A stretch of DNA of 23,173 nucleotides. It comes from Pseudomonadota bacterium. Lineage in GTDB: Bacteria; Pseudomonadota; Alphaproteobacteria; Sphingomonadales; Sphingomonadaceae. Positions 1-6,126 of this stretch are shown piece by piece; position 1 is the stretch's first letter; every line of letters starts with the position of its first letter. Under the pieces are notes generated by a model, which did no database searches, was not told the DNA's origin, and saw only the letters and a list, made by a program, of their open reading frames with translations. Where the stretch lies: contig JAFAGN010000106.1 of assembly GCA_023422695.1 (NCBI GenBank), forward strand, positions 1 to 23,173. Direction: 5' to 3'. Made by a program: the position numbers and the translations under genes.

Positions 1-402
1 CCTTCCGGGTGTCTCGACTTCGCTCGACACGAACGGAATTGGTAGGTCAGCCAACTCCCCCGCGAAATAACTGATTTCCAGCCCCTGCGCCGCCGCATGA
101 TCGCGTGCCGCAGCAATATTCTCCGGCGCCGCATCGACGCCCGTCACCTTGGCCCCCATCCGCGCCAGCGGTTCGGCGAGCAGGCCCGCGCCGCAGCCGA
201 CGTCAAGCGCACTCCGCCCGGCCAGCGCATAACGCTCGCGTGCATCGACATGCCAATGCGCGTCGATCTGGTGCCGGATATAGGAAAGCCGCACCGGGTT
301 CAGCTTGTGCAGCATCGCCGACGACCCGTGCGGATCCCACCAGTCGGCGGCGAGCGCGCCGAAATGCGCGGCTTCATGCGGATTGATCGTGGCGCTGCTC
401 AT
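1..402 (-). CDS. ubiG: UbiG, ubiquinone biosynthesis O-methyltransferase (N-terminal part, cut by window edge)
   Basis: SAM-dependent methyltransferase catalysing the two O-methylation steps of ubiquinone synthesis. The 134 codons present begin MSSATINPHEAAHFGALAADW. The typical UbiG segment DWWDPHGSSAMLHKLNPVR is followed by SAM motif I, LDVGCGAGLLAEPLARMGA, and then VTGVDAAPENI, which carries the acidic residue expected to bind the SAM ribose. The start at 402 is chosen because the protein then opens as family members do; no good Shine-Dalgarno precedes it, and a hairpin ends one base before the start codon. The gene diverges from lysC. Oddity: the last residues seen, PFVSSEVETPG, are encoded by a palindromic dispersed repeat read in frame. 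Whether the frame continues beyond base 1 cannot be seen, so a disrupted gene is possible though not indicated. Confidence 0.9.
   Translation of the reverse strand, partial: MSSATINPHEAAHFGALAADWWDPHGSSAMLHKLNPVRLSYIRHQIDAHWHVDARERYALAGRSALDVGCGAGLLAEPLARMGAKVTGVDAAPENIAAARDHAAAQGLEISYFAGELADLPIPFVSSEVETPGR
9..30. repeat. Dispersed imperfect-palindrome repeat inside ubiG
   Basis: A 22-base element with TCGA half-stems at 14-17 and 24-27, outer GTG/CAC pairing and a small bulge, so it can fold into a short hairpin. I recognise the sequence, from memory, as a common dispersed repeat in sphingomonad genomes, normally intergenic. Here it lies within the ubiG reading frame. Confidence 0.6.
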
Positions 403-403
403 G

Positions 404-432
404 CCCGCGATGTGGCACCGCGGCATCGCGGG
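404..432 (-). promoter_or_regulatory. Hairpin abutting the ubiG start codon
   Basis: Bases 404-412 and 424-432 are perfect reverse complements (9 bp, GC-rich) with an 11-base loop. On the ubiG transcript the hairpin would end one base before the AUG at 402, where a ribosome binding site would normally lie. It could limit translation initiation or be chance structure; the rest of the ubiG-lysC gap shows no promoter I would call. Confidence 0.35.
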
Positions 433-560
433 TGCAAGAAATTCTATTCCGCCGCGGCGCGCGCTCCTCTTGCCTTCGCGCGCGCCCTTCCCTAACAGCC
501 GAGCGCCGCAGAATTGTTCGAATGTTGCGGTGGAAACCATTTTCTTGAAAGCGGAATGAG

Positions 561-1808
561 ATGGCGCGCATCGTGATGAAATTCGGGGGCACGTCGATGG
601 CGGGCACCGAGCGGATTCGCACCGTCGCGAAACTCGTCGCGCGCGAAGTCGCCAATGGCAATCAGGTCGCGGTCGTCGTGTCGGCGATGGCGGGCGAAAC
701 CGATCGCCTGGTCAATTTCTGCCGCGAAGCGAACCCGCGCTACGACCCCGCCGAATATGACGTCGTCGTCGCGGCGGGCGAACAGATCACCTCGGGCCTG
801 CTCGCGCTGACCTTGCAGGCGATGGGCACCCCGGCGCGCAGCTGGCTCGGCTGGCAGCTGCCGATCCGCACCGAAGAAGCGCATGCCCGCGCGCGCATCG
901 CCGACATCGACACCGGCGCATTGGGCGCCGCGATGGCGCGCGGCGAAGTGGCGGTGATCCCGGGCTTTCAAGGCCTGATGGACGACGGCCGCGTCTCGAC
1001 GCTCGGCCGCGGCGGATCGGACACAAGCGCAGTGGCGGTCGCCGCGGCGCTCAAGGCCGATCGCTGCGACATCTACACCGACGTCGACGGCGTATATACC
1101 ACCGACCCGCGCATCGTCGCGCGGGCGCGCAAGCTCGACTATGTCACCTATGAGGAAATGCTCGAACTCGCGAGCGTCGGCGCCAAGGTGCTGCAGACCC
1201 GCTCGGTCGGGCTGGCGATGAAAGAGGGCGTGCGTGTGCAAGTGCTCTCGAGCTTCGTCGAGGGCGACGAAGCTCCCAAAAAAGGCACGATGATCGTCAG
1301 CGACGAGGAAATAGAGGAACATCAGATGGAACGGCAGCTGATCACCGGCATCGCCCATGACAAGAATGAAGCGAAGGTCATCATCACGCGCGTACCCGAC
1401 CGTCCGGGCGGCGTTGCCAACATCTTTGGCCCGCTCGCGGCTGCCGGGATCAACGTCGATATGATCATCCAGAACGTCGGCCGCGACAAGGGCGAGACCG
1501 ACGTGACCTTCACCGTTCCAGCAACCGATCTGCTCCGCTCGATCGACCTGCTCGAAGCGGCGAAGGAAAAGATCGGGTTCAACCGCATTATCAGCGACGA
1601 CAAGGTCGCCAAGATCAGCGTCGTCGGCGTCGGCATGAAAAGTCATGCGGGCGTTGCGAGCACGATGTTCCGCGCGCTCGCCGACCGCGGCATCAACATC
1701 CAGGCGATCTCGACCAGCGAGATCAAGGTCAGCGTGCTGATCGACGAGGATGAAACCGAACTCGCGGTGCGCGTGCTGCACACGGCCTATGGGCTCGACG
1801 CCGACTAA
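561..1808 (+). CDS. lysC: Aspartate kinase
   Basis: Phosphorylates L-aspartate with ATP, the first step toward lysine, threonine, methionine and diaminopimelate; cytosolic. The 415-residue length is normal for a monofunctional aspartokinase. The N-terminal amino-acid kinase domain opens with VMKFGGTSMAGTERI (K7 and the GGTS loop), followed by VVSAMAGETD, and GRGGSDTSAVAVAAALKAD with YTDVDGVYTTDPR, which form the nucleotide and aspartate site. Two ACT domains lie at about residues 265-335 and 345-410; PDRPGGVANIFGPLAAAGINVDMI and the following NVGRD are typical of lysine/threonine feedback-inhibited enzymes. The start at 561 has only a weak upstream purine stretch, but the protein begins exactly as expected. 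It diverges from ubiG and is followed by a long inverted repeat likely to end transcription. Confidence 0.97.
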   Translation: MARIVMKFGGTSMAGTERIRTVAKLVAREVANGNQVAVVVSAMAGETDRLVNFCREANPRYDPAEYDVVVAAGEQITSGLLALTLQAMGTPARSWLGWQLPIRTEEAHARARIADIDTGALGAAMARGEVAVIPGFQGLMDDGRVSTLGRGGSDTSAVAVAAALKADRCDIYTDVDGVYTTDPRIVARARKLDYVTYEEMLELASVGAKVLQTRSVGLAMKEGVRVQVLSSFVEGDEAPKKGTMIVSDEEIEEHQMERQLITGIAHDKNEAKVIITRVPDRPGGVANIFGPLAAAGINVDMIIQNVGRDKGETDVTFTVPATDLLRSIDLLEAAKEKIGFNRIISDDKVAKISVVGVGMKSHAGVASTMFRALADRGINIQAISTSEIKVSVLIDEDETELAVRVLHTAYGLDAD

Positions 1809-1830
1809 ACCCGCCTACGACCCCATCGTC

Positions 1831-1915
1831 CGTTCGCCCTGAGCCTGTCGAAGGGCTCTTCTTCTTTTGCAACGCGGAAGAAGAGAATGGTGCTTCGACA
1901 GGCTCAGGGCGAACG
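1831..1915. repeat. Nested inverted repeat between convergent lysC and yciB-like gene; probable bidirectional terminator
   Basis: The arms 1831-1853 and 1893-1915 are perfect 23-base reverse complements. Inside them, 1856-1864 and 1877-1885 form a further perfect 9-bp stem, giving one long hairpin with a small asymmetric internal loop. The arm sequence (CGTTCGCCCTGAGCCTGTCG and on) is, from memory, a widely dispersed proteobacterial repeat, present here as two facing copies. It lies between two convergent genes, which suits a two-way terminator, although there is no long T tract. Confidence 0.75.
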
Positions 1916-1947
1916 GATTTGGGTACCTCTTATTCTGCCGCCAATGG

Positions 1948-2514
1948 TTACAATTCGCCGCCTGCCATCCGCCGCAGCCTTGCCTGCATGACGACGTGCA
2001 CCACCGCGATGTGGATGGCGAACAGGCCGAACTTCGACGCCAGCGGGAATATCCCGATGAACAGCGGCCACCAGGCGGTGAAAAACACCGCGACGGCCAG
2101 ATTGAGCGCCGCACTGGCGAACATCATCGCCGCCCAGATCAAGCCGAAGCGATCCATCACATCGCCGACGATCGCGAGCTGCGCCGGGGGAATGTAGCGG
2201 TTGAGCCAGCCTTTGCGGAGCATGACCGTCCCGACGATCAGATAGACGATGGTCGGCTTTGCCATCACGAAGCGCGGATCGCCGGTGAACAAAGTCGCCG
2301 CGGCGGCGAGAAGCACCGACGCCAGGCTGATCCATTGCAGCGCCGCGACCTTGCGTCCGCGCGCCAATTCATATCCGACAACCGCGACGGCGACGAACGT
2401 CCCGGCAATCGTTGCGGCAACAATCCCCGCGCCGACGGCCAGAAGCACGGCAAAGACGATGACCCCGAGCGAGTCGAACAGCATCGGGCCGATCGCATAA
2501 AGCAGCGTTCGCAT
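1948..2514 (-). CDS. YciB/IspZ-like inner membrane protein
   Basis: A 188-residue polytopic membrane protein with roughly five hydrophobic segments. It resembles the YciB (septation protein A) family in order of motifs: a basic RGRKVAALQWISL stretch, then TGDPRFVMAKPTIVYLIVGTVML, then a late ALNLAVAVFFTAWW segment and the K-F-G-L-F-A helix. YciB affects cell envelope synthesis and septation in enterics; the exact biochemical role is not known. The start at 2514 is preferred over upstream in-frame ATGs (2538, 2727) because AAGGAA lies 7 bases before it and the first helix then begins at once. The sequence is diverged, so an alternative is a related uncharacterised membrane family. It is convergent with lysC and divergent from the DUF3703 gene. 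Confidence 0.72.
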   Translation of the reverse strand: MRTLLYAIGPMLFDSLGVIVFAVLLAVGAGIVAATIAGTFVAVAVVGYELARGRKVAALQWISLASVLLAAAATLFTGDPRFVMAKPTIVYLIVGTVMLRKGWLNRYIPPAQLAIVGDVMDRFGLIWAAMMFASAALNLAVAVFFTAWWPLFIGIFPLASKFGLFAIHIAVVHVVMQARLRRMAGGEL

Positions 2515-2739
2515 GTCGGCGTTCCTTCGACTGGCCATGTTGTCGTCGTCAACATTGAAACAAGCGCAAAACGCCGTCAAGTCAAAATTGACATTGTTAA
2601 CATCGTTGGGCAAAAGATCGGCAAATGCGCGTGTCCTTTCGCGTCGCGGGGATGCAGGGGCAAGGCGGCACCAAAGCGCTGAATAATCGCCCACGCCATG
2701 TACTAGGCCGGATCGCCGCTCGTTCATAAAGGCTGGATT

Positions 2740-2781
2740 ATGGTAACGCCCGCCGACCTGCTGGGGAGATCATCGTTATGA
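2740..2781 (+). CDS. Possible 13-codon leader peptide overlapping the DUF3703 start
   Basis: ATG at 2740 follows AAAGG with a 7-base spacer and reads 13 codons (MVTPADLLGRSSL) to a TGA at 2779-2781 that overlaps the DUF3703 start as ATGA. Such an arrangement would couple translation of the two. It is short and may be coincidental; there is no run of a single amino-acid codon that would indicate attenuation. Confidence 0.25.
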   Translation: MVTPADLLGRSSL

Positions 2782-3197
2782 AATCGGCGCTCAAGGCGGC
2801 GTTTGCCAGTGAAATGGCGTCTGCACGGGCCGCCGAAGCGGCGGGTGACTTCACGGCGGCCATGCATCATCTGGAGCGCGCCCATATTCTGGGGCAGCGC
2901 TCTTATGCTACCCATGTCAAAACCCATTATCACATGCTGCGGCTCGCACTGAAGCGGTCGGACGCCAAGGAGGCGCGCGGCCAGCTCGTCCGGTTGATCG
3001 GCGCCGGGCCGTTTCACCTGGCGGGCTGGGTTCCCGTCGGCAACACGGGCGGCGCCGATGTGTCACCGACGCTGCCAATGCCGATACCGGCCGACTTGCA
3101 GGCCTATCTGGAAGGCCATTCGCTGCGCAACGGTTTGATCCTGCGCGGAATTCTGGTTGCGGCGATTGTCGCGGCCTACCTCTTCTATCGGCAATAA
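2778..3197 (+). CDS. DUF3703 family protein
   Basis: A 139-residue protein of unknown function. The DUF3703 signature is clear: an N-terminal helical region with AMHHLERAHILGQRS and THVKTHYHMLRLALKRSD, then the nearly invariant WVPVGNTGGADVSPTLPMPIPADL. A C-terminal hydrophobic stretch at about residues 117-136 (GLILRGILVAAIVAAYLFY) looks like a single membrane anchor. The start at 2778 is preceded by GGGGAG at a spacing of 9 bases. It is transcribed away from the YciB-like gene across a gap of about 260 bases. I recall DUF3703 genes near metal-resistance loci in other bacteria, but nothing here supports that role, so no function is assigned. Confidence 0.85.
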   Translation: MKSALKAAFASEMASARAAEAAGDFTAAMHHLERAHILGQRSYATHVKTHYHMLRLALKRSDAKEARGQLVRLIGAGPFHLAGWVPVGNTGGADVSPTLPMPIPADLQAYLEGHSLRNGLILRGILVAAIVAAYLFYRQ

Positions 3198-3269
3198 GCA
3201 GGTTATTTGCGGTCGGCGGCGGCCCCGTCGGCGCCGCGTCCGGACTGACTTACACAAGGCGCGCTCTCT

Positions 3270-3313
3270 AAAAAAAAGACCCGCCCCCAGGCCCATGTCC
3301 CCGGGGGCGGGTC
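3270..3313 (-). terminator. Rho-independent terminator of katG
   Basis: On the minus strand an 11-bp GC-only-but-for-the-last-pair stem (3303-3313 with 3278-3288), with a 14-base loop, is followed at once by eight T residues (3277-3270). It lies about 30 bases past the katG stop codon. This is a textbook intrinsic terminator. Confidence 0.92.
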
Positions 3314-3344
3314 CGCGACCCGTCGTCTGTTCGGCTGATGCCGA

Positions 3345-5543
3345 TCAGGCGAGGTCGAAACGGTCGGCGTTCATCACCTTGGTCCATGCCTTGACGAAGT
3401 CCTTCACGAACTTTTCGCCATTGTCGGACTGCGCATAGACCTCGGCCACCGCACGCAGTTCGGAATTGGACCCAAAGATCAGGTCGGCGCGGGTCGCGCG
3501 CCATGTCTCGCCGCCGCCCGCGCGATCGGTCGCGACATATTCCTGATCGTCCGACCCATCGACCGCCTTCCAGACATTGGTCATGTCCAGCAGGTTGACG
3601 AAAAAGTCGTTGGTCAGCTGGCCCGAACGCTTGGTGAAGTGGCCATGCCCGCGTTCGCCATGGTTTGCACCCAGCACGCGCAGGCCGCCGATCAGCACGG
3701 TCATTTCGGGGACCGACAGGCCGAGCAGCGATGCGCGATCGAGCATCATTTCCTCGGTCTTCACCGCGAGCTTCTTCTTGCCCAGATAGTTGCGGAACGC
3801 ATCGGCTTCGGGCTCCATCACATCGAAGCTGGCCGCGTCGGTCTGTTCGGCGGTCGCATCCCCGCGACCACCGACAAACGGCACGGCGACGCTGAAACCC
3901 GCATCCCTGATCGCCTTTTCCAGCCCGACCACGCCGCCCAGTACGATCGCATCGGCGATCGACAGATTGCCGCGCAGCCCGTCGAGCGTTGCGAGCACCT
4001 TGGCCAGCATCGCGGGCTCGTTGACCTCCCAATCCTTTTGCGGCGCCAGACGCACGCGCGCGCCATTGGCACCGCCGCGGTGGTCGGACTTGCGATAGGT
4101 GCTGGCCGACGCCCAGGCGGTCTTGATCAGCTGGCTGACGGTCAGACCGCTATTTGCGATCTTGTCCTTCACCGCGGCCACTTCGGCGTCCGACGGCATG
4201 GTGCCGGCGGGGATCGGATCCTGCCAGATCAGGTCTTCGGCGGGGACTTCGGGGCCGAGGTAACGGACCTTCGGCCCCATATCGCGGTGACACAGCTTGA
4301 ACCAGGCGCGCGCAAACGCGTCCTTGAACGCTTCATGATCGTTGCGGAAGCGCTCGCTGATCGCGCGAAATTCGGGATCGCGCTTCAACGCCATGTCCGC
4401 GGTGGTCATCATCGTGGGAACCTTGATATTCGGATCCCATGCCGCCGGGGCCATATCCTCTTCTTTCTGGTTGATCGGCTGCCACTGGTTGGCGCCCGCG
4501 GGCGATTTCACCAGCTCATAGTCATAGTCGAACAGCAGGCGGAAATAATTCTCGGTCCATTCGCGCGGCGTGTTCGTCCACGCGCCTTCGATGCCGCTGG
4601 TCACCGTATGCTCGCCGATGCCGCCGCTTTCGTGCGTGCTGACCCAGCCAAAGCCCTGCGCCGCAAGATCGCCACCCGACGGCGCCGCACCCAGCAGCGA
4701 CGCGTCGCCATTACCGTGCGCCTTGCCAAAGGTATGACCGCCCGCGGTGAGCGCGACCACTTCCTCGGCGTCCATTGCCATGCGCGCAAAGGTTTCCTTC
4801 ATGTCGCGCGCCATGCCCTCGTCATCATGCGGATTGCCCTGCGGCCCTTCGGGATTGACGTAGATGAGCCCCATCTGGATCGCGGCGAGCGGACCTTCGA
4901 GTTCGTGCATACCATGTTCGGGCGCGATGCGCGTCTGGACGCCCTGGTTGACCCATTTGTCCTCGCTGCCCCAGTAAATGTCACGCTCGGGTTCATAGAC
5001 GTCGGCGCGACCGCCGCCGAAGCCGAATACCGGGCCGCCCATGCTTTCGATCGCGACATTGCCGGTCAGGATGAACAGGTCGGCCCAGCTGATCTTATTG
5101 CCATATTTCTGCTTGATCGGCCAAAGCAGGCGACGCGCCTTGTCGAGATTGCCATTGTCGGGCCAGCTGTCGAGCGGCGCAAAACGCTGCTGCCCGCTGT
5201 TGGCGCCGCCGCGCCCGTCGGCGGTGCGATAGGTGCCCGCAGCGTGCCACGCCATGCGGATGAAGAACGGACCATAATGGCCATAGTCGGCGGGCCACCA
5301 CGGCTGGCTGTCGGTCATCAACGCGGTCAGGTCGGCCTTCAGCGCCTGATAGTCGAGCAGAGCGAACGCCTTCGAATAATCGAAATCATCGCCCATCGGG
5401 TTCGACGGACCATTGGGGTTGAGGATTTCGGTCGCCAGCATTTCGGGCCACCAGTCCTTGTTGGTCCGGCCCAGCAGCGAGCGCACGCCGCCCTGGTGGA
5501 CCGGGCATCCACCCGCGGCGTCGATGGGGGTCTGATCGTTCAT
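3345..5543 (-). CDS. katG: Catalase-peroxidase KatG
   Basis: Bifunctional haem enzyme that removes hydrogen peroxide by catalase and peroxidase reactions. At 732 residues it is full length for the family, with two peroxidase-like halves. The N-terminal active half has distal R96, W99 and H100 in RMAWHAAGTYR. Y228 in MGLIYVNPEGPQGNP and M255 complete the expected Trp-Tyr-Met adduct with W99. Proximal H270 sits in LTAGGHTFGKAHG. The C-terminal half (from about 430) keeps the fold, as in WASASTYRKSDHRGGANGAR, but lacks the haem ligands, as in all KatG. The start at 5543 has a strong AAAGGAG five... to-seven bases upstream (5551-5557) and gives the usual short polar N terminus with CPVHQG. It ends in a strong terminator and is transcribed alone. 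No OxyR site was recognised in the upstream region. Confidence 0.98.
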   Translation of the reverse strand: MNDQTPIDAAGGCPVHQGGVRSLLGRTNKDWWPEMLATEILNPNGPSNPMGDDFDYSKAFALLDYQALKADLTALMTDSQPWWPADYGHYGPFFIRMAWHAAGTYRTADGRGGANSGQQRFAPLDSWPDNGNLDKARRLLWPIKQKYGNKISWADLFILTGNVAIESMGGPVFGFGGGRADVYEPERDIYWGSEDKWVNQGVQTRIAPEHGMHELEGPLAAIQMGLIYVNPEGPQGNPHDDEGMARDMKETFARMAMDAEEVVALTAGGHTFGKAHGNGDASLLGAAPSGGDLAAQGFGWVSTHESGGIGEHTVTSGIEGAWTNTPREWTENYFRLLFDYDYELVKSPAGANQWQPINQKEEDMAPAAWDPNIKVPTMMTTADMALKRDPEFRAISERFRNDHEAFKDAFARAWFKLCHRDMGPKVRYLGPEVPAEDLIWQDPIPAGTMPSDAEVAAVKDKIANSGLTVSQLIKTAWASASTYRKSDHRGGANGARVRLAPQKDWEVNEPAMLAKVLATLDGLRGNLSIADAIVLGGVVGLEKAIRDAGFSVAVPFVGGRGDATAEQTDAASFDVMEPEADAFRNYLGKKKLAVKTEEMMLDRASLLGLSVPEMTVLIGGLRVLGANHGERGHGHFTKRSGQLTNDFFVNLLDMTNVWKAVDGSDDQEYVATDRAGGGETWRATRADLIFGSNSELRAVAEVYAQSDNGEKFVKDFVKAWTKVMNADRFDLA

Positions 5544-5907
5544 ACAGTCTCTCCTTTGGGGTTTTTTATTGGATAAGGGTGGCGCGGCAGCGTGACGGGC
5601 GCATGACGGACGGACGACATGATGGTCGCCGCGCGCGTTTCAATGCTGATCGGCCGCGAGTCGATGGGGACATCCTTTCGCCTTGAGGGGGAAGGATAGG
5701 CCGCACCCTCCAATCGACATAACCGAATAAGCTGAATTCAGTCATTGAACGAACCGATTAAACCGACCGTAGTTGCCCCGCGATGCGGCATTGGTCGCGC
5801 CGCCGCCACGGCCCGGCGGATGGCGCGCGGCGCCACGCAACATCGCGTCGAGTCAATGAGTTGACCCCATGTCGCCTACGCAATGGACGACGATATGGAG
5901 AGAGAAA
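5544..5907. promoter_or_regulatory. katG upstream region with three AACCGA copies
   Basis: This gene-free stretch separates katG from the small Q-rich gene on the other strand. It holds the katG ribosome binding site (5551-5557) and, further up, three copies of AACCGA at 5721, 5752 and 5761. The copies sit in an AT-richer patch that also contains the palindrome CTGAATTCAG. The patch is about 180-220 bases from the katG start and is the likeliest operator or promoter area, but I could not identify -35/-10 boxes or a known regulator site. A 6-bp inverted repeat (5821-5826 with 5830-5835) lies nearer the Q-rich gene. Confidence 0.3.
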
Positions 5908-6054
5908 GTGGCTAACCAGAACCCCAATGAGCAGCAGCAGCGCGACGAGGAACAGCGTCGCAAACAGCAGCAGCAACAGCAGGATGGCGGCCAGGATCGC
6001 CAGCAGGGCGGTCAGCGGACCGATCAGGACCGCGGCAACCAGCAGCAGCGCTGA
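5908..6054 (+). CDS. Small glutamine-rich, disordered protein (48 residues, GTG start)
   Basis: The predicted product is 48 residues, of which 19 are Gln and most others Asn, Asp, Glu, Arg or Gly. There is one Val (the start codon), one Ala and no aromatic or other large hydrophobic residue, so it should be soluble and unfolded. It opens VANQNPNEQQQRDEEQRRK with M at position 1 in vivo. The GTG start at 5908 is chosen because GGAG (5897-5900) lies 7 bases upstream; the in-frame ATG at 5869 has no such site. A hairpin terminator follows 20 bases after the stop. The CAG-rich coding strand makes a chance ORF possible, yet the ribosome binding site, stop and terminator fit a real gene. No function can be assigned; it resembles hydrophilin-like stress proteins only in composition. 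Confidence 0.5.
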   Translation: MANQNPNEQQQRDEEQRRKQQQQQQDGGQDRQQGGQRTDQDRGNQQQR

Positions 6055-6069
6055 TATTGCGCTGACATG

Positions 6070-6099
6070 AAAAGGGGACGCTCCCTGCGGAGCGCCCCC
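6070..6099 (-). terminator. Hairpin terminator of the TonB-receptor gene, possibly bidirectional
   Basis: Bases 6074-6084 and 6089-6099 pair (6 bp, one A-C mismatch, then 4 G-C pairs) around a CTGC loop. On the minus strand the stem is followed by TTTT (6073-6070), suiting the receptor gene that ends at 6127. On the plus strand the T run is too short to be convincing, but the same stem could still serve the Q-rich gene. Confidence 0.7.
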
Positions 6100-6126
6100 T
6101 TCTCCATATCCGGCGAATGGGCCGGA

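Noticed and set aside
492..1781. A 429-codon open frame antisense to lysC
   Set aside because: Composition typical of an antisense shadow (Asp/His/Arg/Ala-rich) and no family features.
3639..5576. A 645-codon open frame antisense to katG
   Set aside because: It is the mirror of katG codon bias: His/Arg/Gln-rich, no recognisable domain, no ribosome binding site. KatG on the other strand has every family motif.
5544..5760. OxyR site for katG
   Set aside because: I looked for the spaced ATAG/CTAT pattern on both strands and found no convincing match.
5758..5976. A minus-strand ORF with a hydrophobic, Leu-rich N terminus that looks like a membrane peptide
   Set aside because: The Leu run is only the antisense of the CAG codons of the Q-rich gene, and there is no Shine-Dalgarno.
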